A DNA stretch of 64,000 nucleotides from UBA5704 sp036264355 (lineage in GTDB: Bacteria > Acidobacteriota > Thermoanaerobaculia > Multivoradales > UBA5704), in the NCBI GenBank assembly GCA_036264355.1, contig DATARD010000112.1:18643-82642 (forward strand), read 5' to 3'. Below the pieces are notes generated by a model. It ran no database searches, had not been told where the DNA came from, and worked only from the letters and a program-made list of their open reading frames with translations. The position numbers were made by a program, and so were the translations under genes. Below, piece by piece: positions 43,615-50,297 of this stretch. Within the stretch, counting starts at the first letter, position 1, and the number at the start of each line of letters is the position of its first letter.

Positions 43615-44663
43615 TCAGCTCCTATCTGAACGCCGTCATCAAGGCCCGCTCGCGCCTGCGCCGGATCGACTGCGCTCCCATCGCCGGCACGCGCGACGAG
43701 ATCCGGATGTTCATCATCGTGCGCAACGAAGGGCTGCGCCTGCCCTTCATGCTCGACTATTACCGCCGTCTGGGAGTGGACCGGATCTTCGCGGTCGAGA
43801 ACAACTCGACCGACGACACGCTTTCGATCCTGCTCGCTCAGGAGCGAACCCATGTGTTCCAGACGTGCGACGACTACTCCGGCCACTGGGCCTGGATGGA
43901 GTATCTGCTCGAGACCCACGGGCGCGGTCACTGGTGTCTGGTCGTCGACGCCGACGAGATCCTGATCTATCCTCGCTGGGAGGACATCTCGATCCGTGAC
44001 CTGTGCCGGTTCCTCGACTTGGAAGGATCCACGGCTCTGTGTTGCCTGCTGCTCGACCTGTATTCCGCCGAGCCGTTCGACCAACTCCGGTACCGTCCCG
44101 GGGACGACCCGCTGGAGATGCGCTGGTACTACGACCCGGATTCACACCGGAAGGTCGAGTTCCGCGTGCCCAATCCGAAAACAGGTCAGGAGTTCTGCTG
44201 TGAGGCGTGCCTTGGCGGAGTGCGGTATCGCGTGCTGGGTGCCTCCCCTGCGCTCACCAAGGTGCCGCTCGTGCGGTGGGGCCGCGGCACCTATCTGATC
44301 CAGGGTATGCACGCGGCGGACAACGTCGCCTTCTCGCCGGTCGAAGGCGCGGTGCTGCACTTCAAATTCCTGCAGGATTTCGTTCCCCGCGTCCTCTATG
44401 AAGCCGACCGGGGCCAGCACTGGAACGAGGCTCACGAGTATCGGATCATGGCGCGCGGCCTGGCCGGCGGCGGCGTAAGCTCCTTCCACTCTCCGCATTC
44501 GCAGCTCTTCGCCGGCCCCGAGCAACTGACCGCCGCAGGGCTGATGCGCGACTCTCCCGATTTGCGAGACTACGCGCGCCACCTGGAGAACGATCCCGCG
44601 GGGGTCTCGGGCGTCAACCGACCGTCGCCCCTGCGCACTTGTCGCACAGCGGGAGAGCGCTGA
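43611..44663 (+). CDS. Glycosyltransferase family 2/92-like protein
   Basis: A 350-residue protein: I-R-M-F-I-I-V-R-N-E-G-L-R-L-P-F-M-L-D-Y-Y, then V-E-N-N-S-T-D-D-T and W-C-L-V-V-D-A-D-E-I-L-I-Y-P. This is the Glyco_tranf_2_4/DUF23 pattern with a DxD motif. ATG at 43611 overlaps the DUF5054 stop; a GTG at 43578 is less likely. Its 3' end overlaps the convergent radical SAM gene by 50 bp. Confidence 0.85.
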   Translation: MISSYLNAVIKARSRLRRIDCAPIAGTRDEIRMFIIVRNEGLRLPFMLDYYRRLGVDRIFAVENNSTDDTLSILLAQERTHVFQTCDDYSGHWAWMEYLLETHGRGHWCLVVDADEILIYPRWEDISIRDLCRFLDLEGSTALCCLLLDLYSAEPFDQLRYRPGDDPLEMRWYYDPDSHRKVEFRVPNPKTGQEFCCEACLGGVRYRVLGASPALTKVPLVRWGRGTYLIQGMHAADNVAFSPVEGAVLHFKFLQDFVPRVLYEADRGQHWNEAHEYRIMARGLAGGGVSSFHSPHSQLFAGPEQLTAAGLMRDSPDLRDYARHLENDPAGVSGVNRPSPLRTCRTAGER

Positions 44664-45435
44664 AATTGCCGGCAGCCGAATCGCGGAGTTGGCGGCGCCG
44701 GCGCTCGCCATTCCACAGCTCCAACAGATTGCTCTCCCGGATATTGCCGGCGGACTGCTCGCCGTCCACATCGTAGCAGCAGGTGACGCACTCGCCGTTG
44801 GCCAGGATCCCCAGGAAGTGGTGGAGCTTGGGGCAATCCCGCTTGGGCAGGCGCGGCAGCTCGCGCAGGGTGAAATCCTGGCCACCGGCGAACTGCTCGG
44901 TCGTCTTGGTGAAATACGTTACATGGGAGTGCACGCCGAAAACCTCTTCGAACTCGGCCTGCGTCTCGTCGGGGTTGAGCCTCGTCTGCAGATATTGGAT
45001 GGTGATCCGCAGCTCCGTTCCCGCCGCCTGCTCGATCAGCAGCTTCACCTTGTCGCAGAGCTCACGGAACCGGTCGTTGGCGCGAAGGACGCGGTAGACG
45101 TCTTCGCGCACGCTATCCACGGCGACCAGGGCTTCTTTGCAGTAGGTCTTCAGGACGTGAACACGGTGGCGGTTGAGGATCAGCCCATTCGTGGAGATTC
45201 CGCCCAGTCCGAGACCGTGCTCCCGGAAATAGGCCATGAATTCTTCGATCCTGGGGTGCAGGAGCGGCTCACCATAGATATGAAACCAGTCCAGCTCGAT
45301 CCCGAATCGCCGCGACTGATCGACGACCTCGCGAAACACGTCGGGCTCGATGAACCCTGCCGGGCGCTCCATGGTGCCCAGCGTGCACATGGGGCAACGT
45401 AGATTGCAGTGGTTGGTGAGCTCCAGGCAGAACAT
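44614..45435 (-). CDS. Radical SAM/SPASM enzyme
   Basis: A 273-residue radical SAM protein: C-N-L-R-C-P-M-C (Cys10, 14, 17) binds the catalytic 4Fe-4S cluster, and G-E-P-L-L-H-P follows. The C-terminus has a SPASM-like set: C-V-T-C-C-Y-D-V-D-G, then N-I-R-E-S-N-L-L-E-L-W-N-G and C-D-K-C, for an auxiliary cluster. The SPASM group modifies peptides, proteins or small molecules. No precursor peptide is evident next to it. The tRNA-Arg gene lies 100 nt upstream on the same strand. Confidence 0.88.
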   Translation of the reverse strand: MFCLELTNHCNLRCPMCTLGTMERPAGFIEPDVFREVVDQSRRFGIELDWFHIYGEPLLHPRIEEFMAYFREHGLGLGGISTNGLILNRHRVHVLKTYCKEALVAVDSVREDVYRVLRANDRFRELCDKVKLLIEQAAGTELRITIQYLQTRLNPDETQAEFEEVFGVHSHVTYFTKTTEQFAGGQDFTLRELPRLPKRDCPKLHHFLGILANGECVTCCYDVDGEQSAGNIRESNLLELWNGERRRRQLRDSAAGNFSALPLCDKCAGATVG

Positions 45436-45535
45436 CCGGTTCGCACCTCCCGCCTTGCCGAGAGGGCCTCGACGGCCGGTGGGCCGGCCCCTCAGACGTC
45501 GTCTCGAATTGAACGTAAATCTTTGATTCTAGAAG

Positions 45536-45612
45536 TGGTGCGGCTAGGAGGACTCGAACCCCCGACCAAGAGTTTAGGAAACTCCTGCTCTGTCCACCTG
45601 AGCTATAGCCGC
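45536..45612 (-). tRNA. tRNA-Arg (anticodon CCT)
   Basis: Complete cloverleaf on the minus strand: acceptor GCGGCTA/TAGCCGC perfectly paired, D-arm GCTC/GAGC, anticodon stem GGAGT/ACTCT with loop TTCCTAA (anticodon CCT), T-arm GGGGG/CCTCC with TTCGAGT loop. The discriminator is A, followed by an encoded CCA. It reads AGG arginine codons. Confidence 0.95.
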
Positions 45613-45624
45613 AGGCAGCGGCGG

Positions 45625-45630
45625 ATTATA
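45625..45630 (-). promoter_or_regulatory. -10 box of the tRNA-Arg promoter
   Basis: TATAAT on the minus strand, 12 nt before the tRNA 5' end; a -35 element is not clear. The ~36 nt covering this box and the tRNA start recur at 49735-49772. Confidence 0.6.
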
Positions 45631-45706
45631 CCCCAGGTCCCTCTACCCGCCAGACCGGGCGGTCACGGCGTAAAGGGGCAGAGCACCGAGGGCTCGGCGC
45701 AAAATC

Positions 45707-45819
45707 TCGGTACAACGCGCCGTTGCCCCGGTACATTGGCTCACGTCACCGGAACATCGTCGCAATGTACCAGTACAGCGTCGCAATGTACCGGTACATC
45801 GTCTCAATGTACCGGTGCG
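45707..45819 (+). repeat. 21-bp repeat array, core CCGGTACA
   Basis: Cores starting at 45707, 45728, 45749, 45770, 45791 and 45812 keep exact 21-bp phase. The best units contain CGTCGCAATGTACC, and one gives the perfect palindrome TGTACCGGTACA (45787-45798). Same period as the array before kdsB but unrelated core sequence. Units vary, which argues against CRISPR. Confidence 0.8.
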
Positions 45820-46321
45820 TTGGCGCGACATCCCTTTCCCCAGGCGCAAGGTTGAGCACCGTCGTTGACGTCTCGTTCAGCCGGCCGTGGCGCCCGTTCA
45901 CTGAGTCGCAACATGCGAGAGATTCGCCGCGCTTCACAGATGCATCGGCGCGATCTTCCGATACATTGCGCCATTGTACTCAGCAGCCGTCGCAACGATC
46001 CGAGACGCCGCGACATCCAAAGAATATCTCGCGACATCAGCGAGGAGCAACTTGAAGGAGTCATCTGGACTCGTGACAGAATCTCCTGCCACGTGAATGC
46101 GTCCGGCCATGGAGAGCCGAAGTTTCCGGGACAATGTCACGATGTACCGGAACAATGACCGTCTCCTCTTGTTCAGCCGCTCCTCGAAGGGTACAATCGA
46201 GACAGACCGCCGGATATCACGACAGCTTGGCGGTTCGTTGCGACAGAGTGGTGGCGAAGCGTCGCGATGACACCGTCGATCGCGACGGTTGAGAGGAATA
46301 GCAATTCGGAAGGAGAGTCCA

Positions 46322-46822
46322 ATGCGACAAGAGATGTCTGTTGCGAAGCTGTTGACCGAGCTGGAGGCGCTCGTCGCGCATCATGAGAAGCAGGAGGCGC
46401 ATCACGGGGAGCGGGAGGTCTACCATCACGAGCAACGTGCCGTGCACGCCGCCGAGCTGCAGACCGCGCGCGAGCGCCTGGAGGCGTACCGGGCGGCGGC
46501 CGAGGCGGCGGGAGAGTTCGTGGCCCGCTTTCAGCCCCCGTCGCCGCCGATGGTGGACGATCTTCGGCCGGGAGAGCCGGTGTTGGTCAGCCGGCTCGCA
46601 GCCCGGGTGGCGGCGACCAAAGGGCCGACGGAAACGTTCACCGGCGCCTCCATCGCTCGCGAGGTCAACCAGCGGTACGGCAAGCGGCTGCGCAAACCGG
46701 CACAAGCCCGCACCGTAGCTACCGCCTTGCGCCGCATGGCCGCCGCCGGACGCCTCCACCAGGTCGAGGAGGGCCGTGCGCACCACGAGGCCACCTACTC
46801 GCGGGGCGGCAGCCAGGAATGA
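46322..46822 (+). CDS. Coiled-coil plus winged-helix-like protein, unknown
   Basis: A 166-residue protein with AAGGAG before the ATG. Residues ~10-70 form a His/Glu-rich coiled coil (A-H-H-E-K-Q-E-A-H-H-G-E-R-E). Residues ~95-160 look like a small winged-helix domain (F-T-G-A-S-I-A-R-E-V-N-Q-R-Y; A-R-T-V-A-T-A-L-R-R-M-A-A-A-G-R-L). Family not recognised. It might bind DNA; the 21-bp array lies ~500 nt upstream, which is a guess at a target only. Confidence 0.6.
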   Translation: MRQEMSVAKLLTELEALVAHHEKQEAHHGEREVYHHEQRAVHAAELQTARERLEAYRAAAEAAGEFVARFQPPSPPMVDDLRPGEPVLVSRLAARVAATKGPTETFTGASIAREVNQRYGKRLRKPAQARTVATALRRMAAAGRLHQVEEGRAHHEATYSRGGSQE

Positions 46823-46889
46823 GAGAGTGGAATGAAGCGTCAGACGGAGGATTGACGCCCGGATGACCGAGGGGTGGCGGCCTTTCTAC

Positions 46890-47576
46890 TCACGCCCCCC
46901 AATTGAACATCAAATCTATAGGTATGTATATGGCCTCGCTGCCAAAATGAACCCTCATCTCCTTGACAAATTGAAGAGGGCAGATATACATGATGGGCAC
47001 AATATCGGCTATCCTCAGAGCCTGGAAGAGTCGCCACTCTCGATCATGAGTGAAATCTTGAACCTGCCCTGCACCCGGAGGGGAGTATACGTTACTTAAT
47101 CCGAATAGACGCCGCTCTGCCGTATCGTCAGGAGCACTTCGACCGTGTTTGGCCACAACATGGTATTCATCACGACTTAGATAAACACAGGGGCGCGCTC
47201 CTGCGCTATATAACTGGCTCTTCTCGAAGACGAAGCCAAAGCGGCCATAGCGCTCACACAAACCAAGCAGTCCTGGAAGTGTACACTCAGAGAAACAAAC
47301 ACATGCAGGAACGTTGTCGAGAGCAGAGGGGCTCTTGGCGATTAGCTCACCCTTACTAGCGACTTGCGACACGATCGAGAATGACTGCCTGTCTGCCGAT
47401 TCCAATAAATCGGCAATATTTCTTGGTTTGCCACCTTCCAGCAGAGCCTTCTTGACAGGCTTCATCGCGGACCATGATGTGAAATGGGCAACAAAAGGGC
47501 TCCAGTCGCGCTGAGCCGCTTGCAGCCCCGACACAGAACCCCCGGCGATTGCAGTAAGGCTATGAATTAACCCCAA
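46890..47576 (-). CDS. AbiGi/DUF2971-like abortive-infection protein
   Basis: A 228-residue protein from a TTG at 47576, preceded by a strong GGGGGAGAG site. The central segment V-P-A-C-V-C-F-S-E-C-T-L-P-G-L-L, with C-E-R-Y-G-R-F-G-F-V-F and a later D-R-E-W-R-L-F, resembles the AbiGi/DUF2971 group. There, a catalytic-looking C-F-T-D/E and E-W-R recur. Base composition is clearly lower in GC than the flanking genes. It is downstream of two HEPN genes on the same strand, which suggests a defence island. Family assignment is by recalled pattern. Confidence 0.5.
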   Translation of the reverse strand: MGLIHSLTAIAGGSVSGLQAAQRDWSPFVAHFTSWSAMKPVKKALLEGGKPRNIADLLESADRQSFSIVSQVASKGELIAKSPSALDNVPACVCFSECTLPGLLGLCERYGRFGFVFEKSQLYSAGARPCVYLSRDEYHVVAKHGRSAPDDTAERRLFGLSNVYSPPGAGQVQDFTHDREWRLFQALRIADIVPIMYICPLQFVKEMRVHFGSEAIYIPIDLMFNWGA

Positions 47577-47610
47577 TTTACTCTCCCCCTTGGACCTAGC
47601 GCTGAAGCGA

Positions 47611-48303
47611 TCATGACCTCTTCAGAGGTCGCCTACTACCGAAGCACTCTCCGATCTTCTGTTCATTCAGGACAATTGCTGGCATTGCTTGTTCATGGAA
47701 CCAACCAAGAGCCTGGAAAAAAGTATCCAGATCATTCAGGCCCAAATCCAGATCCGCAGCCCCACGCGGATGGGTCAATCTGTCTCGGATGTCGAAGGCC
47801 GAAGCAAACATCGCCAATCGATCATCATGACCAATTTGATGGCTGCCGCCGAATGCCTCCGAGAAAGCTGTCAGTACGTTAATGAGCCGTTCAGGCACGG
47901 ACTCTCCTCGGTTCCTTTGAGGAATTGAGATCTTGGCCTTCGAACGCCTGACTGCTCTCATGAAGAACGAAGTGAAGCCGATTGTTCCTTCTACGTTCGT
48001 CGTGATGGCTCTCGCCACCTCACGCACCGCCCGACCAATAGCTTCTGGTCTGTACGGTAGCTCTAGCGCAGCACTGCACAACGAGAAGGCACGCTTAATC
48101 TCTTCGTCGAGCTGAGTTGAAAAAAGATTGATATAGCGGATAGCCGCCGACGGATCGGAAAATACTTGATGGTAGAAATCATCATCAAAGAATGTTTCCG
48201 GCCGCGGGAGTGACAATGGCAGGGGTGCAATAGTCAAGGTGGGAGGCTCGGCAGGGCCCGGTATGCCGAGGCCCCGAGATGCCCTCGCGAGGACTTGGCA
48301 CAT
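47611..48303 (-). CDS. HEPN-domain-like protein (second of a pair)
   Basis: A 230-residue, mostly helical protein. Near the C-terminal half it carries A-F-D-I-R-D-R-L-T-H-P-R-G-A-A-D-L. The R-D-x3-H spacing matches the R-x4-H active site of HEPN ribonucleases. The paralogous-looking gene just upstream has R-N-R-F-T-H-P in an equivalent place. 34 nt separate it from the AbiGi-like gene. HEPN proteins are common RNA-cleaving toxins in phage defence. Low-GC composition. Confidence 0.55.
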   Translation of the reverse strand: MCQVLARASRGLGIPGPAEPPTLTIAPLPLSLPRPETFFDDDFYHQVFSDPSAAIRYINLFSTQLDEEIKRAFSLCSAALELPYRPEAIGRAVREVARAITTNVEGTIGFTSFFMRAVRRSKAKISIPQRNRGESVPERLINVLTAFSEAFGGSHQIGHDDRLAMFASAFDIRDRLTHPRGAADLDLGLNDLDTFFQALGWFHEQAMPAIVLNEQKIGECFGSRRPLKRS

Positions 48304-48315
48304 TTGGACTGGAAA

Positions 48316-48858
48316 CTATAGAGCGATCTGCCGGAAGCTCTCGAAAACAGGGAATGGATGAAGGTCTTCGAGCCTGGTAGGATGCGTGAATCTGTTGCGG
48401 GCTCTCGTAACTCTAATAAAGTCATGCTTGACAGCAGGATCCCAGCTCGGCAGAGGAGAAGCTCCGCAAATGATCGGGAAGAATTGGAAACAGACTTGAA
48501 GGCGGAGGCCCAAGGGATAGCGCCTTGACCCGAGAAAGATATCGCGCTCAGCATCGTAGTCGCTCTCCGTTAGTACTGCTCGGTCAGGACCGTTAAGTGA
48601 AAACCCACTTTGCAGGATAGCAGCAGCCAGAGAGTTGCTAACCACCTCAGCCAAGCCGAAGAGCGATCTAATCGAAGATTTTAGACGAAAATTAAAATCG
48701 CCAAGCTGCGGCTCACCCTCTGAGGCTGCCTTCAAAACCTGAAAGAGTTCCTCAACACCAATCGTTAGGTCACGACAGAGAATTCCCGTGGTCTCGCCGA
48801 GCACGCGGAGCGCCATTCGGCCAGCTGCCGTTCGTTGACGAGATTCCAATCTGCTCAT
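48316..48858 (-). CDS. HEPN-domain-like protein (first of a pair)
   Basis: A 180-residue helical protein ending with R-A-R-N-R-F-T-H-P-T-R-L-E-D-L. The R-N-x3-H matches the HEPN R-x4-H ribonuclease motif followed by His-Pro. It is 12 nt upstream of the second HEPN gene and 18 nt downstream of the DUF3368 toxin gene, all on the same strand, so they may share a transcript. Whether the pair forms a heterodimer or is a split single protein is open. Confidence 0.55.
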   Translation of the reverse strand: MSRLESRQRTAAGRMALRVLGETTGILCRDLTIGVEELFQVLKAASEGEPQLGDFNFRLKSSIRSLFGLAEVVSNSLAAAILQSGFSLNGPDRAVLTESDYDAERDIFLGSRRYPLGLRLQVCFQFFPIICGASPLPSWDPAVKHDFIRVTRARNRFTHPTRLEDLHPFPVFESFRQIAL

Positions 48859-48876
48859 GGTTTAATTGACCTCAAG

Positions 48877-49377
48877 CTACCGCGGAGGCCAGGGCTCTCC
48901 AACACCTCGTTGCAGGGCGGTTCGAATTGTCTGGTCGTCGAGACGAAGCCCTGAGTCGCGGAGGGCGGCCATCACATGAGAGGCCGATGCAATCAGTCCG
49001 TCCTTCCGAGCGCGCAAGACTACAGCCAGCGTCCCGATGAAGGGGATCTCGAGAGCACGGGCGCAGCTCCGGGCGGCGGCGTCATCCAAGACGGCCGTGT
49101 GCCCGGAACCCTCCAGCGAAACCGCAAGAACCGCTGACTCGCCGGCACCCAGTCCCCATTCGAGCACTCTCTCTGGGATGATTCGAGGCGAAACGCGGTT
49201 ACCCCAGCCGGTCTCAAGAGTCTTTCGAGCGGGGTCCGTCGCCGGTCCGGCCAAGACCTCGGACGCCACGGCTTCAGGCACAATGAGATCTGGGGCGAGC
49301 TTGCCCAGAAGGTCGAGGAAGCCGGCTTTTGCCAGAGAGATGATCGGTGACGCGTTGACAACCCAGATCTCACTCAA
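48877..49377 (-). CDS. DUF3368 PIN-like toxin
   Basis: A 166-residue PIN-fold nuclease candidate: W-V-V-N-A-S-P-I-I-S-L-A-K-A-G at the N-terminus (Asn replaces the usual first Asp, as is common in DUF3368), G-L-G-A-G-E-S-A-V-L-A and V-L-D-D-A-A-A-R-S. TTG at 49377 overlaps the UPF0175 stop by 8 bp. A longer upstream extension would be antisense-like sequence within the antitoxin gene. Partner of UPF0175 in a toxin-antitoxin module. Confidence 0.8.
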   Translation of the reverse strand: MSEIWVVNASPIISLAKAGFLDLLGKLAPDLIVPEAVASEVLAGPATDPARKTLETGWGNRVSPRIIPERVLEWGLGAGESAVLAVSLEGSGHTAVLDDAAARSCARALEIPFIGTLAVVLRARKDGLIASASHVMAALRDSGLRLDDQTIRTALQRGVGEPWPPR

Positions 49378-49621
49378 GGCCGGCTTCCGAGAGAAGCTCG
49401 TCGGCCCCATACTGGAAAGGCGAGACGCCGAAACGGCCGAGCGCGGAAAGGAACTCACTCCGAGAGATTCCGGCGATCTCGGCTGCTCTTCCTTGCGAAA
49501 CAAGCTTGAGCTCGTACCACTTGACGGCGGCCGCGAGCCTCAGCTCCTGCGCGAAGCCCTGAGGGTCTTTGTGGAGAGCAGCTAATGCTCCCTCGGGCAT
49601 GTCGATCGTCATTCGTACCAT
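49370..49621 (-). CDS. UPF0175-family antitoxin
   Basis: An 83-residue protein: T-I-D-M-P-E-G-A-L-A-A-L, L-A-A-A-V-K-W-Y-E-L-K-L-V-S-Q-G-R-A-A-E-I-A-G-I-S-R-S-E-F-L (helix-turn-helix-like, shortened here) and F-Q-Y. This is the UPF0175 antitoxin pattern, which pairs with DUF3368. GAGGAAGAAGG precedes the ATG. A TATAAT-bearing element ~130 nt upstream may drive it. Confidence 0.8.
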   Translation of the reverse strand: MVRMTIDMPEGALAALHKDPQGFAQELRLAAAVKWYELKLVSQGRAAEIAGISRSEFLSALGRFGVSPFQYGADELLSEAGLE

Positions 49622-49918
49622 GGCCTTCTTCCTCGATTCCTAATTAAGGCCGGTGAGGGGTCGCTTCGTGAGGCTCCGCGAGGTCGCCCTTGACCTGGCG
49701 CCCTTTTTCGAGATGGACCTCGAAGCGCGCTTCTACCGCAGGCAACCACGGATTATATCCCAAGGGCCTCTCCGGTTGGCCAGCAGTCCTGTCGAGCCTG
49801 AAGAGCCTGCTCGAAACGGGACCCGGAGACATCACCGCGTGTTCTGAAACCCAAGGTCAGGCTGAGCGACTTGGCCGGAGGGAAGCAGCCGAGGCGCCCA
49901 CTCCGGCCAAGGTCCGTC
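49622..49918. other. Intergenic region with a tRNA-promoter-like copy
   Basis: No supported gene. A minus-strand frame at 49644-49835 is open but without recognisable content or a ribosome binding site. The notable part is the tRNA-promoter-like copy at 49735-49772. Confidence 0.45.
49735..49772 (-). repeat. Direct-repeat copy of the tRNA-Arg promoter region
   Basis: CCGCAGGCA, then GGATTATA and CCCA-GG-CTCT, line up without gaps with 45609-45646 at roughly 30 of 38 positions, including a minus-strand TATAAT (49752-49757) and the first bases of the tRNA. No tRNA body follows here. Confidence 0.6.
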
Positions 49919-50260
49919 TCATGCGATCCCGCAGTAGCAGGTCCAACCGCCGGAGCTGCACGAGTCGGCGATCGAGCAATGCTGCTGTCCAGAGCGGCAG
50001 GCGCCGCCTGCCACATGTCCCCGGCATTCCGCGGTGCTGCAAGTTCCGCACAAGGATGTACGCTCCGTGGGAGCGGGGCTCAGGAATGGCAGCGCCGGCG
50101 CCGCGCAACCGGGAGACGTTTCTGCGGGAGCCATGAAGGACAAATCTCCGGCGGCCGGAGAGGCTGGCGTCGCCGCCGGGGTGGCCGGGGCCGGGGCGGC
50201 CATTGCAATCGATCCCAACAGCAGCAGTGAGGCCAGAGCCAACAGAACTCTGAGCTTCAT
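49919..50260 (-). CDS. Small secreted Cys-rich protein
   Basis: A 113-residue protein with a signal peptide (L-R-V-L-L-A-L-A-S-L-L-L-L-G-S-I-A-M-A), an Ala/Pro linker and a ~45-residue Cys-rich tail with C-G-T-C, C-R-G, C-R-S-G, C-S-I, C-S-S and C-Y-C. AAAGGAGAC precedes the ATG. Similar in plan to the protein at 18759-19070, but the cysteine spacing differs. Unknown function. Located just downstream of metH on the same strand. Confidence 0.7.
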   Translation of the reverse strand: MKLRVLLALASLLLLGSIAMAAPAPATPAATPASPAAGDLSFMAPAETSPGCAAPALPFLSPAPTERTSLCGTCSTAECRGHVAGGACRSGQQHCSIADSCSSGGWTCYCGIA

Positions 50261-50297
50261 AACGGTCTCCTTTGCTCGCGGGGGAGAGCTGGATCGC

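Larger units (their letters stand above)
45613..46321. other. Repeat-rich intergenic region, no supported gene
   Basis: About 700 nt without a convincing gene. It holds the tRNA promoter, the phased 21-bp array at 45707-45819, and further scattered CGCAACA/CGCGACATC and GATGTACCGGAACAATG fragments up to about 46160 at roughly, but not exactly, 21-bp spacing. Confidence 0.6.

Noticed and set aside
45707..45819. CRISPR array
   Set aside because: The whole 21-bp unit repeats with drift; there are no unique spacers of CRISPR length and no cas genes.
46863..47099. A 78-codon plus-strand open frame
   Set aside because: Antisense to the AbiGi-like gene, which has a strong ribosome binding site and family-like motifs.
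49644..49835. A 63-codon minus-strand open frame
   Set aside because: No recognisable content or ribosome binding site; overlaps the tRNA-promoter-like repeat.
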